A stretch of DNA of 64,000 bases from contig OX457043.1 of assembly GCA_949752735.1 (NCBI GenBank), positions 39,807,357 to 39,871,356 on the forward strand, given 5' to 3'. The notes beneath the pieces are model-generated. The model saw only the letters and a list, made by a program, of their open reading frames with translations. It made no database searches and was not told the origin of the DNA. Position 1 is the stretch's first letter, and each line of letters begins with the position of its first letter. This document shows positions 1 to 59,549 of this stretch, piece after piece. Made by a program: the position numbers and the translations under genes. Source of the DNA: Lumbricus terrestris (lineage: Eukaryota; Annelida; Clitellata; Crassiclitellata; Lumbricidae).

Positions 1-45
1 CTTAAATTGTCATAACGGAGATTTTTAACCACAGGACAATGCTTT

Positions 46-124
46 TGAATAAGCATCAAAAGCATTGTCCTCTTCTTTTCCAGCCAGAAGGAAAAGAAGA
101 GGACAATGTTTTGATGCTTATTTT
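46..124. repeat. Foldback hairpin
   Basis: Near-perfect inverted repeat: arms of about 34 bp, starting AATAAGCATCAAAA and ending GAAGAGGACAATG, around an 8-base loop. A shorter nested inverted repeat (GGACAATGCTTTTGA / TCAAAAGCATTGTCC, 35-70) overlaps the left arm. The motif AATAAGCATCAAAAGCATTG recurs at about 626-645, after exon 2. It looks like a small foldback or MITE remnant. Confidence 0.75.
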
Positions 125-263
125 TGAAGGTAAATAAAAATGTGCAATTGAATTATGATTTTTGTTTTAATGAAAAATCTGCTGAATTGTGCAGAATTGA
201 TGAGCCTTCCTTCTACTTAAGCATTAGAATGCCAAACTGCATTTCAGATCATTTTTTCTTCAG

Positions 264-48875
<48,612 letters not shown>

Positions 48876-49447
48876 ACATCGGACAGCACAACGATTATGA
48901 CATCTATACGAAACGATAAACGATATTTAGTTTTCTAAGAACTTCTGTTTTGCTTTCACGCATATTTGCCCAAAAAACTTGTTTCTGCAAATTCTTAATC
49001 TGAAATAACAATTTAACGGTTAATTTGTAATTTTCTGTTCCTGGTTTTGGTGTTTGGGTCAAGTACACTACTCTTAAATTTATTTGTAGAAACTAGCGCT
49101 ATGTATGTATTATGCTGATATTGGTATTATTACTACTGCCACTAACATGCTACTTATGGTTTTAGTTGTAATAGTAACTAGTGACAGATGATGTAATCCC
49201 TCTTGTAGGCTGCACCAAGTCCTATTGCAATACTGCCAATATCGATGCTAATAATAATAATATAACACTACTGTGCCAGTGACAATTATATTAGCAATAA
49301 TGATTATAATCATGATAAACTGCTCATATTTTACTGTTTGTAACAGTTCAACTTCAGCTCTGAAACTTCTGCTCTGAAATCATGTTATGTCACCCAACAG
49401 TGTGACACACTTTATTACAGCAGTGATTTTTACAGGTGCTAAATAAA
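48876..49447 (+). other. RNF213: RNF213 3' untranslated region (inferred)
   Basis: AT-rich sequence after the stop. The first AATAAA hexamer I found is near 49442 and a second lies near 49794, so the transcript may end soon after either. No coding signal is seen. Confidence 0.5.
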
Positions 49448-50410
49448 TTACTTAATTAAATGACAATACAATGGTCTTGCAGGATATTCTGCTGTTATTT
49501 AATTGGCTTAAAGTTCTAACATGCTTACCAAAGAGATAAACACAATAAGCCACTTTTACTTTGCACCATTAATAAGATTATGCTTGTGGATATTCTGCTG
49601 TTATTTAAGTTAGGTTCTGTTAAAGTCTTGATTCTGATGCTTGTGTAATGATTGACTTTTCCTTTCTTAGTTTACTTTGCATAATTATACAGATGTCTTT
49701 ACTTAGTAATTAGTCAGTATGTCGATTCAGATAAAACAGTTTGATTTGAGACAATGCAAGACATGTTGAGTTTGTAAACATCTCACTACTTTATTAATAA
49801 AGTTACAACATTGTTTATATTTTGTTCCATTGAGGCTTCTTAAGTTTTCAATGCTACCATCTGTCCCTGAAATGAACTGTAAACCTGCTGTTTGATCAAC
49901 AAGGAACCGATGGTGTCGAATTTTTTGTGGTAAATCCAATTTCTCCATCGCCAATACTTTGACCAACGTCTCGTTTGAGTCAGTCTCGTTTCAGACACGT
50001 TGGCCATCTGTCTCGTTTGTCGAGGTTTTGTGGGCAAGGTTGGACACTTGATTAAAGTCACAATATTGAACAGTGACTACCATGCATGGGCTTACGAAGG
50101 ATGTCTATAGCGAGAAATAAGTTTACACGTAGGCCTAGGTAGGCCACGTTCTTTAGCAGGGAATGCCAATTCATTCATGTCTAACTTGCCTTTCAATTCA
50201 TTGCACGTTAATTTTATTTCCATTTTCAATGTTTACATGAACAAGATGCAATACCCAATTCAGAACAATGAAGGAGATGCGTTGCAAGACAATAAGATAA
50301 AAGGTAATTAAATTTTATGCGAGGGAGTAACTGCATAGTTAAATTGGCCTAACTAAATATGAATGTCTATTGTGTAACTAGATTATACTTTGTTTGTATG
50401 CGCACTTGCT

Positions 50411-50606
50411 ATAGCGCCCCTTCAAGCGCTCTACTCAGAGGCGCTCCCGACTGCAGAGCGGACACTGCATCGGAGTTTCACGCCGAAGCGCTAAGCAATT
50501 GCGAGTAAAGGACTTGCTTAAGCTCCCTACGCGGCGACTTGAGGTGGATTCGAACCTTCCGGCTTCAAGGCAACGACGCCACCACTAGGCTACACCACCG
50601 CGCCCC
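50411..50606 (-). repeat. tRNA-derived SINE (family B), best-preserved copy
   Basis: On the minus strand: head GGTGTAGCCTAGTGGTGGC (A box TAGCCTAGTGG), perfect B box GGTTCGAATCC, then CCGCGTAGGGAGC, GCGTGAAACTCCGATGCAG, GTCGGGAGCGCCTCTGAGTA and tail GGGGCGCTATAGC. It defines the family whose tails recur in the RNF213 introns. Confidence 0.85.
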
Positions 50607-51509
50607 ACAATACTTAATGGCGTGCATGCATATGGCGGCTAGGCTTAGATAGTTGAAGCGCGTCCACAATGGTAGGTCCTATATGTTAATCACTCATTTC
50701 AAACCAGCTTAAGAAGTGGGCATAGGCCTACACCGCGTCTTAATTAGACTTACTTTCCTACAAGTAGGCATACAATAATCACCTGTGTGATAACGAGACT
50801 GCACCATATAACACGTAGGCCTACAACTCTGCATGTTAATTATCGAGCTATAGGGGCACCAGTGACTTTGATATCCGTCCGAATTGCTAACTTTCTGCTT
50901 ATTTCCGTATTTAAAAAATTATGTCATAGGCTTCCAACTTTGTGTTCTATAGTTTTTATATAGGACTAGGCCTATGCCTATAATAATATTATGTCGCTTG
51001 TCGGTATGGCGTTGTGTTAATAGTAGCCTAGGTCTATATAGGCTACCGTACGGTAATGGTTCCTATTCAATTCAATGTTAACGATACGGTAACTGCACGT
51101 TATTGTCAAATCAACGTAACATCTCTATAAAACAGGTTAACGTGAGTCCAAAGTAAAATCGTAACAGAATAGATAACTATTGCTCGCAACGAAGTTATAG
51201 ACTATAGGCTACTTTTAAACAGCTCATAACAATTATTCAGTAGAGCTATCATCTCGGAGGTGAGACACCTGTCACATTTCGTAGGCTGTAGGTCTAACGA
51301 CTGCGAGACCCACGATCCTGGTAGGCCTTAGTCTCGTCTATACGTCCTTATTGGGGACTCGTGGCATACCTCCTTTGGTAGAACGAATTTTAGGTAAAGT
51401 CGTTTTAAAACTGCATGAATAAGTAGAGGACACGCGATCGGCAACTTCCATCTCAAAATGTGGATGAAGTAGGCCTACATGTAGGCCTACCGCGTTCACT
51501 CGCGTTCAC

Positions 51510-51665
51510 TCCTACGGTACCTCGACCCGGACCACCATGGACTAGGCCTACTTTTACGGACAACCCTTTTGACTCAACGCATTTGATCCTGATCCTATGG
51601 TAACTCGACCCGGACCACCACGGACTACTCTCACGGACAACCCTTCTAACTCAACGCAGCGCTCG
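51510..51665. repeat. Tandem duplication, two ~85-bp copies
   Basis: Both copies contain CTCGACCCGGACCACCA, GGACTA, ACGGACAACCCTT and ACTCAACGCA, about 90 bp apart. Confidence 0.75.
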
Positions 51666-52226
51666 TGAATAAGCCGGTGCCCCGCGCTTGGCTTTCCAGT
51701 GGCGCTTTAGAAATTAGGAGATTACGATTACGATTACGATTACGAAGTTAGGCCTACTGCTTTGCGTGACGTATCAGTTTGTAGCCTACTTCAACCACTT
51801 GTTCGCCTTTTTGGAGTAGACTATTCAGTATCGAAGATGATCGCCTCTGATCAGTCTATACCCACCTTAGATGTGATATGCTAATTTCAAAATAAGAACT
51901 CGAAATTTTAGCTCTGTTGATTGAGATCAGCGCGGATGCACCCCTCCCCCTCCAACTCGACCGCATGAATTCTCTAACCCCCCCCCCCCCCCAATGGATT
52001 TATATCCACCTGGACACTAGTTTATCCCGCCCTGGAGTTACACCCATCTGGCTTTCGTTTGTATCCACTTGGACTATTCCCATCTGGGTTTGCTCAACCT
52101 GATTGTCAGTTCTGTATAATTATAATCGGCTAATAGACTATATTAGCAGAGAACGAGTAAAAGCTGTCTGGTGGAGAAGCGCATTGTGTAAATACAATTA
52201 CGATTTCCACTTCATCACAGTTTCTA

Positions 52227-53396
52227 TTATTCTCTGTTTGTCGTCATCAGTTCAGCAGCGCCACAGATTTGTCTCTTTTCCCTGGCAGACTGGACGACAT
52301 CATCCCGTCCTTCCGCAAAACCACCTCCCTCCTCCTCATCCTCCTTCAGCTGATCATGGGAAGATCTCTGATCGCTGGTCTCGTCTGCGCACAGAGGACA
52401 AATGCGTTCGAGGTCATCGTAGCACTCGGTGCAGTAGAGCCCTGGACAGCTCGTCGTCGTCGTCGTCGTCGTCGTTCTCTCGCAGGTTCTGACGGACCTC
52501 TGACGGACCCGGATGCCGCAGACCAGGCACCGAGCGCCGAAGAGAACCCGACAACATCCGGTCTCCTTCGCCGATTTCCGGTAGCAGACGGGAAGTGACG
52601 TAGCGCAGTTGTTGCGGTGGTTGGCGCGTGCTATCTCGTGCAGCAGGCGCGGAAGTTGTAATCGCTGAGCGGCTAAGACCCTCGACAAGTAAGCGATGCG
52701 TTCCAGCTGACGATGATAGTAGAAGAATCCAGTGATGCGATCTCTGAGGCGCAGCACGTATGCCTTGAGGAGGATGGATAGAAGGAGGAAGACGTAGAGT
52801 CCTGCGAAGACGCAGAGCCTCTGTAGGGAAGGAGGATGGGGCACCGGAAGACAGGCCTGTGTGTCCCCGGTGAAGCTGAACCAACGTCCCGGATGGAATC
52901 CCTTGAGGAAGACGTCGAGAAGGTCGACGATGATTCCTCTTCCGGTGACGACGAGATCGAGGCTGTCACTTCCGGTGACGTCGAACCCTGGTCGACTGTG
53001 TCTGTTGACGAGCGAGAGGACCCAGCAGAGCGAGAAGTCGAACCCGTAGCAGGCGACGGACAGCAGGATATGGACGACGAAGATGCACAACCCATCCGAC
53101 CAGAGACCAGTCTCAGGTCGACCCAACGCCAGGGCACCAGTGTCGACGACGAAGCATCGCTCGTAGCTCTTCAGAGGCAGCAACTCGACCACCCCAGTGA
53201 CCTTTGACCGCTCCACATCGATCCTTCGAAAGAGGTCACTCACGTAGATGTTGTCGTAGTCGTCTCTGGCCAGGTAGTTGCGTAGGTGGACAAAAGCAGC
53301 GCAGCCAAGAATGACAATGGCCGCTGGCAACGACTTCATGACGACGTCATTGAAGAGGCGATAGTAGGCGGCAACAGAAGAGAATTCCTCGCCCAC
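52227..53396 (-). CDS. DCST2: DCST2-like terminal exon: membrane segments and RING
   Basis: Starts VGEEFSSVAAYYRLFNDVV after acceptor GTTACAG. Membrane segments: AAIVILGCAAFVHL, IFVVHILLSVACYGFDFSL and LYVFLLLSILLKAYVL, with DYDNIYVSDLF between the first two. Then RITGFFYYHRQLERIAYLSR, the family loop, and the RING CLVCG...RTC...SCPGLYCTECYDD...ICPLC (eight Cys). A run of eight Thr from (ACG)8 sits inside the RING. Ends GAAELMTTNRE and stop. Confidence 0.93.
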   Translation of the reverse strand: MGEEFSSVAAYYRLFNDVVMKSLPAAIVILGCAAFVHLRNYLARDDYDNIYVSDLFRRIDVERSKVTGVVELLPLKSYERCFVVDTGALALGRPETGLWSDGLCIFVVHILLSVACYGFDFSLCWVLSLVNRHSRPGFDVTGSDSLDLVVTGRGIIVDLLDVFLKGFHPGRWFSFTGDTQACLPVPHPPSLQRLCVFAGLYVFLLLSILLKAYVLRLRDRITGFFYYHRQLERIAYLSRVLAAQRLQLPRLLHEIARANHRNNCATSLPVCYRKSAKETGCCRVLFGARCLVCGIRVRQRSVRTCERTTTTTTTTSCPGLYCTECYDDLERICPLCADETSDQRSSHDQLKEDEEEGGGFAEGRDDVVQSAREKRQICGAAELMTTNRE

Positions 53397-56300
53397 CTGT
53401 AACATAATTTACATAATCGAAACTGATGTTATGTAGATTTAATTAGGCCTATAGCCTATTATAGCCTATGAGGAAAATGAAATGTTTTCTTATTTTCTTG
53501 AGATTTTGGACAATTAAATGACTAAAAAAATATATAAAAATTTTAAAAGTCGTCTGCTTTTTGACTGGGAAAATAAATGAAATGTTTTCTTGAGATTTTT
53601 GCCAAACGACTTTTTAAAAAGGTCGTCAAGGTTTTTGGCTAGGAAAATTAAATGTTTTCTTGAGATTTTGACCAAACGACTAAACAAAAGGTCGTCAGAA
53701 ATTTTCGCGAATGGAAATGGAAAATTTCCTCTGCGATTTGTCTCTATCAGCCAACCCCCCCCCCCCAACTGAAATCCTGGCGCCACTGAACCACGGACGA
53801 TCATCTACATCGAGGAGGTGAAGGTGGAGGAGGACGAGGAAGAGGACGGGGAGGAGTGGCAACGTTCATCTGGCATCGCCAACTCCACGATCAGCACAAC
53901 TGATCGACGTTCCCGAATCGATGACCTTCCTGGTTGACGGAATGCTGGCCAGAGAAGATGACCGATTTTCACAACCGGCGATCGACGATCATTTGCTATC
54001 GAACACCTAGGCATATATTAGCCTACTAGGTCTACTCGCGTTTCTTAGTAGTGAAGTGAGCTGGGAGACTTCAACGCCTGAAGCAGTCATTTCGGGTCTG
54101 ACTCCACCAACCAAATGAATGGAGACGACGACGACGACATGAAAGCCAACGCTTACGTCGCCCTAAACACTGGCACCCCGCCTTCGTCAGCAACACATTA
54201 AAAACTAAGTTACGGGCAAGAGGCATCTACCCCACCCCTATAAACATCCGGACTCACATCCTCTCTTTCCCCCTCCCAATGCCGGACTGGCATCAATTTT
54301 TGCTAATTTCTTATCCCTCCGTTTTCACTTAGCTCAAGTTGCGCCAGCCCAGTACAGAGATAGGCCTAGTGGGTTTCTGCACATAGCCACAGTGAGAAAT
54401 ATAATTATAGGCTAGGCCTATATATAAGTATAACCTCTATGACAAAAACTTTGTTTTTAATTTCCTGCTTCAGGCCTACATTTTCTGGTTCTGGCAAAAA
54501 ATTAACCATAGTTCCGACGGGACATTGTTCCCCCACCAACAAAAATATCTGAGTGCGGTGCCCATGATTAGATCAACCGAGATTAGATGAGATTAGATTT
54601 GTCGACCTGTCTTCGTATGTTGAAGACGAGTCCCGTCGTGTTTCTGTTGCGGTCGTAAGGGTCAGACGACACGTAGAAGTGGAGGGTCGATTCGAGTGAC
54701 GTCATAGCCGCCTTCGTGGCGTTCAGCGCCTCCTGGATGGCCTCGCCCGCCCATTTGGACGGCTGGCAGAGGGCGCTACTGTCGTTGAGGCTCTGGCAGA
54801 CGGAGCGAGTGTCGAGCGGGTCACAGATGTCACGATCAGACGTCGACATGCGCAGTTCATCTATCATTCTGCATCAAAGACAAAACCATCCATCAACAAC
54901 TGTAGTCTTCTTACGTGGTTCAATCCTCTCAACCAAGCCAGGGTCCATAAAAGCGTACATCTATCTATGCATACTACTGTAGGCCTATGTATACCCCAAA
55001 TTGTGGTTTTGCATTTACAATTCGTTACATCTCATTCTCTCTGCGACTTATGCATGCTAATAACCTCCGTGCATCAAAGGATTCTGTGATCTTTTTGCTG
55101 CCAATGTAGATTTGCGAGTATCGTATTTCCTGCAATGTATCAGACCATTTCAATCAATCAATTAACCAATTTCGTTTATTCTCGGTTGGCCTATAAGGCT
55201 GACTGATCGCAACTTGTAAGATATATCAGACCAAAAACATCTGTTCCATCCTTTCTTCCCATTATCCATTAGGAAAACAAACTTTAATTTGCTGTCTTCA
55301 ACCTGGACAAGAAATTGGTCACGTTTGAATTCCTTAGGCCTATAATTCGTCATGGCGTCTGCTGTCATGGGCAGTTATCAAACCCCCCTAAAAGTCGCCA
55401 ACTGCAAAGATATTCAGCAGGGGCGTCTTCCCCCACATTAGGTGTTATGCCCCACCCTACCCTAGTCTATAGCTTTTGATTTCCTTATTCAACATCTCAC
55501 TTTTGGTGTCATGTTTCTACTCTAATTCGTTCGTTTCATCTCCAATGTTTAAGCTTAGATCTATCTCATGTTATCTGAAGAAATGATTCGATCGTTGTTA
55601 GAGCAGACGATGGTTTTACCTCTGAATTTGCTGAAGCACCAGAGCTTCCTCTGTTTCCTCTTCATAACTTCCGCTTCCTTCATCATCAGCTTATTCGCTA
55701 ATGACGATGGTATTATAATAACACGTATCGCCTCCGATAATCCATCTGAGCAATTGCTCAACCTTCCAATCACATTTAATCAAAACCAGTCTCTTAATCT
55801 TGTTCCATCTTACTTACTAAAGTTCCTTTCGGGGAACGGTGCTTCGTTCAGCGTTAAGAAAAGACAATAGGAGGAGATGGCGCATAGGCTTATAGCTAGG
55901 CCTACCTGTTGTCATCGGAGATTGATGCACGTCTCCTGCGATGATGCGAGATGCGTTGAGCTGCGGCAGCTGAGGAGCCCGTACCTGCTGCTGCTGCTGC
56001 TGATGGTGATGATGATGATGAGGCACCTGTCTGCTGGTGTTGTTGTTGTTGTTTGTTGTTCGACCACCTGTCTGGGTTGATGCGGTCGAGGACGACCTTG
56101 GCGTGGTGGTAGACGGTGCCAAGGGCATCCATGACTCCAAGGCACTGGTCCTGGGCTCGATCGATACCCTTCCAGCATGCATCGAACGCAGTCTCAACCA
56201 GGGTACGACACGTCTGCACAGTAATGTCACAGAACCGCTACCATCTACCATCTACCATCTACACCATCTGCTCCAATGTTACTTTAAGTATACGTATACT

Positions 56301-59300
56301 GTAGGACAAACAAGTAAAAGCGAGACTGCAGCCGATCTATAATCGGTTCAGAGTTGTCCTTGTAACGCTGGTCGCACTCTGCCACTGACTGCCAGTGCCA
56401 GTCCCAAGCCTGGATAAAGGAGGAGGGCGTCGCTAATGGTCTTTGTTACCAAACAGTGACGTTAAACTGCAAATACTACTATACCCGTCAATCACCCAGA
56501 GGACGATGACTGGATGACTGATGACTGGGTTTATACTCTATATACAGACTATACACTATACACTATACACTATGCACTATGCACTATACACTATATTATA
56601 GAGTCTATACACTATACACTATATGGACCTTGAAGCAAGAGTCAATTATTCATCGAAATCAATTGATGCTTCATTATTATACATACATCGTACTACAGTG
56701 TACTGTATTGTATTGTATCCTTTGATTTAACTCCTTTTGAGGTAGCGCCTCTCGCAATGCAACCAATCATGTGGATGCGTGTGATCTTATGCTGTAGTGG
56801 AGCTGAATAAATAGATGCAGTAGGATATCAATAGTAGTTGAATCAATCAATGATTGCGTACTTGACACATGCGGTAAGTGTCGAGAGCGAGGGAAGGAGG
56901 GTTCGTCTGCTTCTTTGCGACCAGTGTGTTCGTGAAGTGTACATATTATCCTAACACTTAACGATGGGGGGGGGGCAAATGCATGGGCCGTCCTCCACCA
57001 CCACACCCATTGAGGGGACCGCCCCTCTTGTTTCCTCCTAAGTCTCCGCCCATGGTCTGCCTGTAGGCCTATGTTTCTGTCTATCTCTGTCCGTCTGTTG
57101 TTTTTCGGTGAGTTGTTTTATGTAATTAAATGTTGTATAATGGATCGATTGTATCGAACGATTGATAATCTATCCTGGTGACTGTTATCTGCCTAATTAT
57201 CTGATTGACGAACTCCGGATGCTCTTCTTAATTCGTAGCGGACTTGATTTAAGAGACCAGATCCGCTGTGCAGTATTATAGACTGTATACATTCGCTGAG
57301 CTGTCTGTCACATCACCGGCCATTCTCATGTAGGCGGACAGTAGGCCTAATCACCGATGAAACCAGGCGCCATAAATAGTTGCTTAATTCCTTTCACCAT
57401 AAAAAAACTCTGCGCAGGACCAACCAGGGCTGTATTCCGAAATTCTTTTGAAAAATCGACTTTTTCCGGCCAAAATTTCTGACGACCTTTGTTTATAGTC
57501 ATCGAGTGCTTTCTCTAACGATTTTCTGAGGTGAGTAGGCCTATACGATGCGATTTTTTTCCGGAGGTGAGTAATACTGAGTAGCCTATACGCTGTATGC
57601 CATTTCCCGCGTAAGCTTATACCATAGAGTAGGCTACAGCCCTGGAACCAACGCAATCATGCAAATTCATCGCCACCATGAAACTTGCCATATTGACAAA
57701 CATTTTGTTGTTTGCCAATATGTATGTCTAGCCTAATTGTCTATCTGCGGCAATGTCATCGATTGTGTCTGGCTGCATTCTACATTTCTTTACATTTCTT
57801 TTCTGCCACTTCAAAGAAAGTGTTGGGCTACGCAATGATGAAAGTAAAAATACAATATAGCCTAGTCTATCTTTCATCCGTGGAAACAATGCAAAAATAG
57901 CTTACAACTTCGCCGTGCATGCTATTCCATCGTAAATAGCAGAGTAAAGTCGTGCTGGATTAATCAGGGCTTTTTTTATAAATTCGTAGGACTGTACAAC
58001 CAGGAATTTTTTGGCTGATTTGTTTGGCGAAAATTTCTCGTCGTTTGTGAATTTTTTTCAAGAGATGTCGCAAATCAGCGACGAAAAAACTGATGACTTT
58101 TAGCCATCTACTTGAAAACATGTTTTATTTCACCTTCCTGCTTATTTTTCACTGCACATGTTCTCCTTCTTCCGTGATAAACCGGCATGCAATAGGCTAA
58201 CCTTTTTCTAATGATTTCCACTCAACATCACTGATTTTACAACTGCACAGCTTCATTTACAACTGCAAATTTTGTATAGAACTGCACGTTTAAAAAAGCC
58301 CCGAGATTCATTATCTATAGACAGTCACTGTTACAGTCTTAATTACAGCATTCAATGACGTGTATACACAGGCTTGGTCTTAAACAGTGGAATTAACTAA
58401 ATCTGGCTGTATAGTGCATTCATTGAACGTCCGATCAAAGCACCTTAAGCGAAGCATGTAACATGCAACATTCTTTGATAAAGCAGATTGCTTTTGCCTT
58501 CATTAGACTAAGTTGTCCTCAAGTCTTGTGATAAAGCAAATACAATGTGATTGCATTTATTTTGCAGACCTATCCTAAGACGGTTTTAGAACGCTGATAA
58601 ATTAGACGTCAATTCCGATCTGTGAGTAATAATCTGCTGCGTGTCATTCTGGTTCATATTCAATACCGTAACGTCTTTTCCATTTGCTTTAAGCCTGATG
58701 AGACTTTTCGTGTTTTAATCCGGTCTATATATTACTATAGTCAGCTATTGCCTGCAGGGCCGCAACCCCGATCTAAATAAAGCTTAGAGCCGCGAATGTC
58801 AAAGGCAAGAAGCCCACAACGGTTGAAAGTTACGAGGCATAAGTAGGCCTACTACGGGGGAAAGGCACCGCAAGCTGCCTAGCAGGATCTGGGGGTATGA
58901 GCTTGCGATGTCAAATGGAATGCATTTGGGACTTTTGTTGCCTCAATTTTTTCAGCTATTATCTTATATCGAAATAAAAGTAGGGCCTATGCCTTATAGC
59001 CTACATCTGTGTGAAAAGTTGACTATATTAGGCATATATATGCGAGAAAACAGATTTTTAGGCGTCAGATGTCTAAATTGAAATGTCCGATCTGACTTGC
59101 ATTGCGACCCATGTCGGCTTTTGAACAGCAAGGTGGAGTGATTTAAAGTTTAAGAGTGGATTATACAACAACAATGATCTACTCTGAATTCTTCTAGACT
59201 TGAGCTTAACGGCTTCAGCCTCAGCCTTAATAAAAATAAAGGTTGATGCTGAAGGCGTTTTAACCTAGTCTACTTAATCAGACGGATAAATTTTATGTTA

Positions 59301-59501
59301 ATTACACAAGTTAAATTGGTTTAGGAACTGTGAGGAATTAAGCAAATTGCAATTTCTTTAGTCATATTCCAATTCCCAAGTGAAAAGTTTACTAAGATTC
59401 TAGATTCGGTGGCAAAGTTGAAGGGGACGCGTCCCAGAGTCCCATATATGGTTGCATCCGTGGCCGCAGTGGTCAGATACCAGGAAGGACAGGCAGCAAG
59501 C

Positions 59502-59549
<48 letters not shown>

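Larger units (their letters stand above)
49448..52226. other. Convergent intergenic region
   Basis: Between the RNF213 3' end and the DCST2-like stop. Holds one SINE (50411-50606), a duplicated block (51510-51665), a short GATTAC repeat (51718-51745) and the first AGGCCTA-rich sequence from about 50130 on. No gene seen. Confidence 0.6.

Noticed and set aside
50540..50606. Possible tRNA gene from A and B boxes
   Set aside because: No clean acceptor stem or anticodon arm, and fused to a repeated SINE body.
52836..53207. Plus-strand frames opposite the DCST2-like terminal exon
   Set aside because: Shadow frames; the minus strand carries recognisable DCST motifs and spliced neighbours.
55568..55870. 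100-aa plus-strand frame with a hydrophobic segment
   Set aside because: No family, no splice signals and it lies inside a DCST2-like intron; probably chance.
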